A stretch of 5,982 bases of DNA from positions 1 to 5,982 of the forward strand of contig QHYO01000654.1 in NCBI GenBank assembly GCA_003224135.1, in the 5' to 3' direction. The notes under the pieces were generated by a model. The model had not been told where the DNA came from. It did not search any database and was given only the letters and a program-made list of their open reading frames with translations. A program made the position numbers and the translations under genes. Positions 1 through 4,983 of this stretch are shown here, piece after piece. How positions within the stretch are numbered: position 1 is the stretch's first letter; every line of letters starts with the position of its first letter. Origin of the DNA: Acidobacteriota bacterium (GTDB lineage: Bacteria; Acidobacteriota; Terriglobia; Acidiferrales; UBA7541).

Positions 1-27
1 CGCCCGGAGAATGAACTGTTCGAAAAA

Positions 28-921
28 CTAGTCGCGCCTGAGGATGCGGATGGTACCGCTGAAGGAGGAGAGCTCGACTTTGGCGAGGCCGTTGCCGATA
101 GTGCCGACAAAGCCCTTTGCATATTTCGCGGCGCTGCGACGAATACCGTGGGAATCAGGCTTGAGAAAGGCTTCCACGCGATTGTCCACTGTGCCGGAAG
201 TGGTCTGCGCGTTCAGGTCAAAGGAATCCGTGCTCGCGAAGCGTACCTCAACGAGGCCGCGACCGCTCTTCATTGAATAAATGCCAGTGCGGATAAAATC
301 ACCGTCGAAGAGAATGTTGCCGAAGGAAGTGTACAAAGTCACGTTGGTGAGCGAAGGCTGAAGAATCTGCGCGCTGCCGCTGACAGAATCGAATTTGAGT
401 TTTCCGCCGCACAGCGTGCAAACCAGCGTGCCACCGGTGGTTCTTACGATGATGTAGCCGGAAACTTCCTTCAGGTGGATGTCGCCCGCGATGCTTTCAA
501 GCGTCATATCTCCCAAAACCTGCTCGACGTAGATCAAACCGGATTGAGACTTGATCTGGAGTTCTGTTTCTTCCGGCACGGTGAGCTGAATGTTTTCGGA
601 GAGATCAGATTCCTGAGCGGAACTGTCAAGAACGCTGGCCGTAACGTCGATACGATTGTCGGCCTGTTCCATATCGAGCCCGATTTTGTTGGATGGTTGC
701 GAAGCAGAAACGACGACTTCGGGATTTTTCCAGGATTTAACTTCGATGCGGCCGTTGGCAACGTTCTGAATCATGACCACCGGGCGACCCTTGACGGCAA
801 AATGTCTTTCGACTTTTTGGCCGGCGGCGAATGAAGCGAGCGGCATCAGAAGCATCCCCGCACTGATCACGGAAAGAAGCGCGGACGCGAGGTTTTGGCG
901 GATCGCCGGGCTGACTGTCAT
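28..921 (-). CDS. Exported DUF4097-like beta-repeat protein
   Basis: A 297-residue protein starting at ATG (919-921) and ending in TAG. Residues 1-32 look like a Sec signal peptide: a short polar/basic start with Arg8, a hydrophobic stretch at about 11-29, and a plausible signal peptidase I site after Ser-Phe-Ala (30-32). No further membrane segment follows, so the mature protein should be periplasmic or outer-surface. From about residue 46 to the end it consists of short beta-strand repeats with recurring S/T-G-turn units (SGLIYVEQ at 127, AGDIHLKEVSG at 145, TGGTLVC at 162, SVSGSAQI at 179, TSGTVDN further on). This is the pattern of the DUF4097/putative-adhesin family, which folds as a beta-helix-like solenoid; its biochemical role is not established. 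A Cys-X2-Cys pair at 168-171 is unusual in such repeats. It is the last gene of the sigma/anti-sigma cluster, one base after the anti-sigma stop, so it is probably co-transcribed and translationally coupled. Family call fairly confident; function unknown. Confidence 0.8.
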   Translation of the reverse strand: MTVSPAIRQNLASALLSVISAGMLLMPLASFAAGQKVERHFAVKGRPVVMIQNVANGRIEVKSWKNPEVVVSASQPSNKIGLDMEQADNRIDVTASVLDSSAQESDLSENIQLTVPEETELQIKSQSGLIYVEQVLGDMTLESIAGDIHLKEVSGYIIVRTTGGTLVCTLCGGKLKFDSVSGSAQILQPSLTNVTLYTSFGNILFDGDFIRTGIYSMKSGRGLVEVRFASTDSFDLNAQTTSGTVDNRVEAFLKPDSHGIRRSAAKYAKGFVGTIGNGLAKVELSSFSGTIRILRRD

Positions 922-922
922 G

Positions 923-1570
923 TTAGTTCACGCTCCTGCTGCGGTCCATCATCGCGGCCAAAATCTCTGCCTTCTGCTGATAGGCGGCGGAAAGATAATC
1001 ACGCGCGACCTGATCATTGGGATCTTCCTGTAAACGCTTGCGGCACTCCTTGATAAAGGTATTCAAGGTAGCGAGATTTTCGCGCAGCGAGTTGTCAACG
1101 GGCGAAACGCTGGACATGCTCGCGGTCCGGATGGGGCCGAGGCTCTGCTCTTCCTGATCCAAACTGGTGCCGGCATCGGCGAACGGTTCTCGAACTGCGC
1201 GTGGCACTCTGTCGGCGACCGCCGTGTTGGACCCTGTTGAGGCGGAGGGTTTGTGAGTCATCTGAACATATCCCGCGGCAACGATCAGCGCCGCGACAGC
1301 TGCGGTCGCGAGCATGCGGCCGCGGGTCGGAGTGACCATCGCACGGTCCGTGATAATTTTTTCTGCTTCGAGTTGTGCGCGAAGGGAAACCCAAACGCGA
1401 GAGGGAGGTTCGACTTCAGCGGGGATTTCGCTAGCGACGGCCAAGATACGCTCGATATCCGTGATCAGCGATGAGCACACGGAGCAACCTGCAACATGGC
1501 CGCGAGCGGCTTCTGGCAACGGTGAGAAACCTTCTTGCTCTATGACCTGCGCAATATCCTTACACTGCAT
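923..1570 (-). CDS. Membrane-anchored zinc-finger anti-sigma factor (zf-HC2/ZAS type)
   Basis: A 215-residue protein with ATG at 1568-1570 and GGAG (minus strand, 1580-1583) nine bases upstream. The N-terminal cytoplasmic domain has Cys3 and the motif HVAGCSVC (His25, Cys29, Cys32), the zinc-binding H-X3-C-X2-C signature of ZAS anti-sigma factors that bind and hold an ECF sigma factor. A single hydrophobic segment at about 86-104 (MLATAAVAALIVAAGYVQM) follows basic residues Arg83 and Arg85, which predicts one membrane span with the C-terminal half outside the cytoplasm. The outer part has a low-complexity Ser/Thr/Ala linker (about 106-155) and then a helical stretch of about 55 residues (ENLATLNTFIKECRKRL through AYQQKAEILAAMMD) resembling a TPR-like helix pair, plausibly the sensory end. 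The partner sigma gene lies immediately upstream on the same strand. Release could be by proteolysis or by conformational change; the sequence does not say which. Confidence 0.85.
   Translation of the reverse strand: MQCKDIAQVIEQEGFSPLPEAARGHVAGCSVCSSLITDIERILAVASEIPAEVEPPSRVWVSLRAQLEAEKIITDRAMVTPTRGRMLATAAVAALIVAAGYVQMTHKPSASTGSNTAVADRVPRAVREPFADAGTSLDQEEQSLGPIRTASMSSVSPVDNSLRENLATLNTFIKECRKRLQEDPNDQVARDYLSAAYQQKAEILAAMMDRSRSVN
933..937 (-). promoter_or_regulatory. Ribosome binding site of the DUF4097-like gene
   Basis: The minus strand reads AGGAG here, inside the last codons of the anti-sigma gene, 11 bases before the ATG at 921. The spacing is slightly long. With the one-base gap between stop and start, this suggests coupled translation. 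Confidence 0.55.
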
Positions 1571-1708
1571 GGCTCTTCACTCCGCGAGAGGCAATTCTGC
1601 CGGGCTCCCGCACTTTTCCGAAACTTTTGCTCGCGAACCGTGTTCAGGTTCTTGAGCGGATTCTTGCGGCAATCGCTCTCGCACATCCCCGTTTGAGCCC
1701 AGTGTAGC
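1571..1708 (-). other. Spacer between sigma and anti-sigma genes
   Basis: A 138-base gap without a convincing gene. It holds the anti-sigma ribosome binding site (GGAG on the minus strand, 1580-1583) and a weak inverted repeat GAACC / GGTTC (1635-1639 and 1647-1651, seven-base loop) with no T-run, so not a classical terminator. I see no convincing -35/-10 pair for a separate anti-sigma promoter. A 48-codon reading frame starting at 1686 crosses it and is treated as spurious. Sigma/anti-sigma pairs usually overlap or nearly touch, so the gap is longer than typical. Confidence 0.5.
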
Positions 1709-2380
1709 TCAATTCCGGTTGGGTGTTTGTGCTTTTGCTTCCTGCCGTTCGTGCCTGGCCTGGTCGCGGGCGCTCTCCTGAAGCAGCTCGCGCAAACGTG
1801 TTCTCGCTTTGTGTAACTGTGATTTCGAATTACCCACAGAGCAGTCCATGATGTCCGCGATTTCGTTGTGCTCGTAGCCCTGCACGTCGTGGAGCACAAA
1901 GACCGCGCGGTAGCCGGGAGGGAGCTGCCCAATTGCACGTTCCAGATTCACCCGGTCCACTGCGCCGCTGAGACCCAGATCCGGTGCGCCGATGTCCTTC
2001 CGTGGTCCACCCGTTTCTTCATCGGGTTCGGTCGTCTCTTCCAGAGAAGCGGCGGGTAGGGACTTCTTGCGCAACCGCATCAGAACCACGTTGACCGTCA
2101 TACGGTGCAACCAAGTCGAAAAAGCTGATTCTCCGCGGAAGGTACCGATTTTGCGGAACAGTTGCAGGAAGGCTTCCTGCATCAAGTCTTCCGCATCGGC
2201 CGGGTTACCCACCATGCGCAAGCAAAGGGCGTAAACGCGGCGGCCATGTAACTGGTACAGAAATTCGAAAGCCGCAGCATCCCCAGCTTGAGCGAGGCGG
2301 ATGGCTTCCGCTTCAGTCAGCGTAGCAGCCGGTTTAGAAACAGCCGACTGTTTGGGCTCGGTTGGTCGTCGTTGGGCCAA
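1709..2380 (-). CDS. ECF-family RNA polymerase sigma factor (sigma-70, RpoE-like)
   Basis: A 223-residue protein with the two-domain ECF layout. Region 2 spans about 38-105: the [20 protein letters not shown] stretch (62-81) is the core-RNAP-binding and -10-recognition helix, followed by [20 protein letters not shown] (87-106). A variable acidic linker covers about 107-140. Region 4 spans about 145-200: [23 protein letters not shown] leads into the helix-turn-helix ending [20 protein letters not shown] that reads the -35 element. There is no region 1.1 or 3, as expected for ECF sigmas. It should direct transcription of an envelope or stress regulon, possibly including its own operon, and be held by the zinc-finger anti-sigma encoded downstream. 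The chosen start is TTG (2378-2380): an in-frame stop lies upstream at about 2439-2441, and no in-frame ATG or GTG lies between it and region 2. No good Shine-Dalgarno precedes this TTG, so the exact N-terminus is uncertain; a CTG at 2381-2383 is an alternative. Confidence 0.88.
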   Translation of the reverse strand: MAQRRPTEPKQSAVSKPAATLTEAEAIRLAQAGDAAAFEFLYQLHGRRVYALCLRMVGNPADAEDLMQEAFLQLFRKIGTFRGESAFSTWLHRMTVNVVLMRLRKKSLPAASLEETTEPDEETGGPRKDIGAPDLGLSGAVDRVNLERAIGQLPPGYRAVFVLHDVQGYEHNEIADIMDCSVGNSKSQLHKARTRLRELLQESARDQARHERQEAKAQTPNRN

Positions 2381-2466
2381 CAGTCCAATAACGGCGCATC
2401 CAAAACGTCGGATGCACCATATCCCCCTTAGAGTTGTCCCTTAGCAAGCGTGGGTTGCTCAATTCA

Positions 2467-2490
2467 AGTGCGACCGCGAAGCGGTCGACT
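2467..2490. repeat. Perfect hairpin in the 2381-2559 intergenic stretch
   Basis: CGACCGC (2471-2477), a GAA loop (2478-2480) and GCGGTCG (2481-2487) form a perfect 7-bp stem. AGT (2467-2469) and ACT (2488-2490) extend it by three pairs across one bulged G. No T-run follows on either strand, so it is a poor intrinsic terminator. It sits between the end of the 240-residue gene and the sigma gene, both on the minus strand. It could be transcript-end processing or stabilising structure, a protein-binding palindrome, or a copy of a dispersed palindromic element. The rest of the 179-base stretch shows no gene and no convincing sigma-70 promoter; the minus strand has a TTGAAT (2462-2467) but no matching -10. 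Confidence 0.6.
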
Positions 2491-2559
2491 CAGCAGGGAA
2501 GAAAGAATGTGGAGAACACCCCTGTGATGCACCGGCACGCATCGGCCCGCAAGGCCCTA

Positions 2560-3282
2560 TCATTCTCCCGCGACAGCGGCCATTCGTCTAGCGCGGATTA
2601 AGGCAGGGTCGGCAGCGGTGCTTTTACGGCGGGCTCTTGCCAAGCCGCAAACAGTAAAGTCGAATCTATCGAGTTGATCTTCCGGGAGGACAAGGAGAAA
2701 TGATTTCAGGAGAACACAGGTTTCTCGCAGGCAGGTGTTGAGGTCAAAATGATACAAATCTAGAAATTTCCATAGACGCGAGGAGTGCGCCAGGATCCTA
2801 TGGCCCAGTTGCTCGGTAGCTTCGATAAACGCGTCGCCCAATTCGTCCACGATCTCTTCGAGGGTGTTTAACTTATTGAGAAACTGTGAACGCTCGGAAA
2901 GCAGGACATGGCTTAGCAGGTTACTGTGGCGCGCGGCACGCTGGCCTCGTTCGCTATGAAAATTGGCAGCCTCAAGTAGCGCCAGATTGGGGACGATCCC
3001 GAAATGCCTTGCATGCTGCCTCACGGCGTGCAGCACGGCGCTGATGCCAAGCGCCAGGCGAGCGCAGAACTCTCCGGCAATTTCGATTCCTTGACTTGCC
3101 TTCTCCAAATCACCATGTTGCTCGAGGTCGATGGCTTCGTTGAGCGACACACTGAACATCCGATAGGTGTTTTCGAGCTTTTCGGTGTGATCGGCGAAGA
3201 GCGAGCCTTTAGCGTAGGGAAGGATGGCTCGCCAGTCCTGCTGGACGGAGTCATACCTGCGTACAGGGGCGCGGGTATTCAA
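2560..3282 (-). CDS. Unrecognised 240-residue helical cytoplasmic protein
   Basis: I do not recognise a characterised family. The start is TTG (3280-3282), supported by GGGAGAG on the minus strand at 3288-3294 with five bases of spacing; the next in-frame Met is residue 42, too deep. The stop is TGA. There is no signal peptide or membrane span. The composition predicts an almost all-helical protein: long amphipathic stretches at about 31-56, 58-94, 121-166 and 178-200. Residues 85-125 are rich in histidine and arginine (His85, 90, 93, 109, 119, 125). A well-formed block LNTCLRETCVLLKSFLLVLP lies at 181-200, with Cys184 and Cys189. The C-terminus is basic (ARARRKS, RARRM). The good ribosome site, own promoter and lack of internal stops indicate a real gene, divergently placed from lysS. 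It may be a lineage-restricted conserved protein; no function can be assigned. Confidence 0.72.
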   Translation of the reverse strand: MNTRAPVRRYDSVQQDWRAILPYAKGSLFADHTEKLENTYRMFSVSLNEAIDLEQHGDLEKASQGIEIAGEFCARLALGISAVLHAVRQHARHFGIVPNLALLEAANFHSERGQRAARHSNLLSHVLLSERSQFLNKLNTLEEIVDELGDAFIEATEQLGHRILAHSSRLWKFLDLYHFDLNTCLRETCVLLKSFLLVLPEDQLDRFDFTVCGLARARRKSTAADPALIRARRMAAVAGE

Positions 3283-3287
3283 AAGGT

Positions 3288-3294
3288 CTCTCCC
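3288..3294 (-). promoter_or_regulatory. Ribosome binding site deciding the TTG start of the 240-residue gene
   Basis: The minus strand reads GGGAGAG, five bases before the TTG at 3282 (GGAG within it is seven bases away). This is the best support for a TTG start here, since there is no in-frame ATG until codon 42. Confidence 0.65.
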
Positions 3295-3304
3295 AAGAAG
3301 CGGC

Positions 3305-3313
3305 AGTATAGCA
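3305..3313 (-). promoter_or_regulatory. Extended -10 promoter of the 240-residue gene
   Basis: The minus strand reads TGCTATACT: an extended -10 (TG-N) joined to TATACT, one mismatch from TATAAT. No good -35 is seen at 17-18 bases, which the extended -10 could compensate for. Transcription would start near 3298, leaving a short leader of about 16 bases that just contains the ribosome binding site. Confidence 0.5.
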
Positions 3314-3340
3314 AAAAGCGTTCTAAATAGTACTGGTTTG

Positions 3341-3370
3341 TTGCAGCAGGCTCGTTTGGGCCGCTATACT
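3341..3370 (+). promoter_or_regulatory. Sigma-70-type promoter of lysS
   Basis: TTGCAG (3341-3346, two mismatches from TTGACA) is followed after 18 bases by TATACT (3365-3370, one mismatch from TATAAT). The predicted transcript start is near 3377, giving a leader of about 30 bases that contains the lysS ribosome binding site. No T-box or other leader RNA fits in so short a leader. Confidence 0.6.
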
Positions 3371-3391
3371 CGCCGTTTATTTCCACAGAAT

Positions 3392-3397
3392 AGAGGA
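3392..3397 (+). promoter_or_regulatory. Ribosome binding site deciding the TTG start of lysS
   Basis: AGAGGA with eight bases to the TTG at 3406. An in-frame TAG at 3391-3393 excludes any earlier start, and the next in-frame ATG is codon 71, inside the anticodon-binding domain. TTG is therefore the only sensible start. Confidence 0.75.
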
Positions 3398-3405
3398 CGC
3401 AGGAA

Positions 3406-4968
3406 TTGCAATTCGAGCCCAAGGATCAGTTCGAGCAAAGACAGCGCAAGCTGGAGAAAATCGTCCAGGCAGGACATCCCGCCTTTCCACATGAGTTTCG
3501 ATGGTCGGCCACGCCAGCCGAATTAGCCGCGAAGTATGCGCAAACCACGGCCGCGGAACTGGAGGCCAACAAGGTCGATGCGACGATCGCAGGGCGCATC
3601 GTTTCCTACCGCCTGATGGGCAAAGCTGGATTTGCCCACGTGCAGGGAGGAGGAGGGCGCCTGCAGATTTACGTTCGCAAGGATGTTGTGGGTGAACGAG
3701 GATTCGAACTGTTTCATTTGTTGGATTTGGGCGACCTGATTGGCGCGCGCGGTCATTTGTTCCGCACGAAAACGGGCGAGCTATCGCTGTGGGTTGAGGA
3801 ATTAACATTTCTCTCGAAGGCGCTCCTGCCTTTACCGGAGAAGTGGCATGGTTTGACCGACGTCGAGTTGCGGTACCGGCAACGTTATGTGGATTTGATC
3901 GCCAATGAAGAGTCGCGGCGTGTGTTCTTAACGCGAGCCAAGATTGTTCAAGAGTTGCGGCGATTTTTCGACGATCGCGGATATATAGAAGTGGAAACGC
4001 CGATGATGCACGCGATTCCGGGCAGCGCTGCGGCACGGCCGTTCGTAACTCATCACAACACGCTGGACATTGATCTGTACTTGCGAATTGCGCCGGAGCT
4101 CTACCTGAAGCGGTTGGTGGTGGGTGGGCTTGATCGGGTGTATGAAATCAATCGCAACTTCCGCAATGAAGGCATCTCAACTCAGCATAATCCTGAATTC
4201 ACAATGCTGGAGTTCTATGAGGCGTACAGCAACTATCAAGATTTGATGAAGATGAACGAGCGAATGCTCGCACAGTTGGCCACAAAAATTACTGGCTCGA
4301 CGGTGGTGAAGTACGGCGAACTGGCGCTGGACTTCGGACGGATCGAACGTCTCTCGATGCGCGAGGCAATTTGCAAGTATTGGCCCGCAGCGGCGGGCGT
4401 AGCTCCAACGGTTGAAGAACTGGCTGCGGCGGGCGGCGCGAAGGCTGTCACGGAGCGCTACAACGCTTGGGCCAAGAGCGCTCATGCGCCTTATGCAGCG
4501 GCAAAGGGTACGCTCAGCGACGGCGAATGGACCGGACTGCTCTTTGAGACGATGGCGGAAAATAAATTGCTGCAACCAACGATTCTGTACGATTTCCCGA
4601 CCGACATTTCGCCACTCTCGAAACAGAAGCCCGATGATCCCTCGCTGACCGAGCGATTCGAGGTCTATATTGCGGGAATGGAGATCGCCAACGGCTTCTC
4701 CGAATTAAACGATCCAAGCGAACAGGAACGGCGCTTCCTCGCGCAGATTGCACGCGGCGGCGATGAAGTGCCCAAACAGCTCGACTTGGATTATGTGCGC
4801 GCACTTTGCTACGGACTTCCTCCAACGGCTGGCGAAGGCATTGGCATCGATCGTTTGACCATGCTGCTGACCGATTCGCATTCGATTCGCGACGTTATTC
4901 TGTTCCCTCAATTGCGGCCGGAAGCCCAGCAGGAAGCCGAACCGAAATCTGAAGGGCACGGCGCGTAG
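3406..4968 (+). CDS. lysS: Lysyl-tRNA synthetase, class II
   Basis: A 520-residue cytoplasmic enzyme that charges tRNA-Lys with lysine using ATP, through lysyl-adenylate. An N-terminal helix (about 5-25) precedes the OB-fold anticodon-binding domain (about 57-140, TIAGRIVSYRLMGKAGFAHVQ onward). The class II catalytic domain begins near 155 with LRYRQRYVDLI. Motif 1 is around 180-205 (RRFFDDRGYIEVETPMM then IPGSAAARPF). The segment LYLRIAPELYLKRLVVGG lies at 224-241. Motif 2 is at 244-274, with FRNEG (Arg253, Glu255) and HNPEFTMLE. The lysine pocket block MEIANGFSELND is near 425-436. Motif 3 is GEGIGIDRLTM at 476-486, with Arg483, ending in DVILFPQLRP. All catalytic landmarks are present. It is slightly longer than the usual ~500 residues because of an Ala-rich stretch at about 328-372 (VAPTVEELAAAGGAKAV through APYAAAKGT) within the catalytic domain. 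It starts at TTG and is followed 15 bases later by a Lol-type permease gene, probably co-transcribed. Confidence 0.97.
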   Translation: MQFEPKDQFEQRQRKLEKIVQAGHPAFPHEFRWSATPAELAAKYAQTTAAELEANKVDATIAGRIVSYRLMGKAGFAHVQGGGGRLQIYVRKDVVGERGFELFHLLDLGDLIGARGHLFRTKTGELSLWVEELTFLSKALLPLPEKWHGLTDVELRYRQRYVDLIANEESRRVFLTRAKIVQELRRFFDDRGYIEVETPMMHAIPGSAAARPFVTHHNTLDIDLYLRIAPELYLKRLVVGGLDRVYEINRNFRNEGISTQHNPEFTMLEFYEAYSNYQDLMKMNERMLAQLATKITGSTVVKYGELALDFGRIERLSMREAICKYWPAAAGVAPTVEELAAAGGAKAVTERYNAWAKSAHAPYAAAKGTLSDGEWTGLLFETMAENKLLQPTILYDFPTDISPLSKQKPDDPSLTERFEVYIAGMEIANGFSELNDPSEQERRFLAQIARGGDEVPKQLDLDYVRALCYGLPPTAGEGIGIDRLTMLLTDSHSIRDVILFPQLRPEAQQEAEPKSEGHGA

Positions 4969-4983
4969 CCCCGTGTTTTCCTG

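Noticed and set aside
1..276. A plus-strand frame open from the left edge to TGA at 274-276 that could be the tail of a gene entering the window.
   Set aside because: It would overlap the end of the DUF4097-like gene by nearly 250 bases. Only bases 1-27 are free, too short to judge any gene or terminator there.
475..834. A 119-codon plus-strand frame inside the DUF4097-like gene.
   Set aside because: It is antisense to a gene with a signal peptide and clear repeat pattern. Its product is a mirror of that repetitive sequence without a ribosome site of its own.
1540..1686. A 48-codon cysteine-rich frame on the minus strand between the sigma and anti-sigma genes (ATG at 1686).
   Set aside because: It overlaps the anti-sigma start by 31 bases. 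Its only purine run (GGGG) abuts the ATG with no spacing, and the frame also continues open far back into the sigma gene. It looks like a chance frame.
2467..2490. The intergenic hairpin as a rho-independent terminator for the 240-residue gene.
   Set aside because: No T-run follows the stem on the minus strand (it continues CACTTGAATTG), and it lies about 70 bases beyond the stop codon.
3371..3405. A T-box or other riboswitch leader for lysS.
   Set aside because: The predicted leader is only about 30 bases, too short for a T-box, and shows no specifier or antiterminator structure.
3377..4036. A 219-codon open frame on the minus strand.
   Set aside because: It lies antisense to lysS and runs over the lysS promoter and ribosome site. 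Its composition (many Arg, Pro, Ser, His) is typical of a shadow frame.
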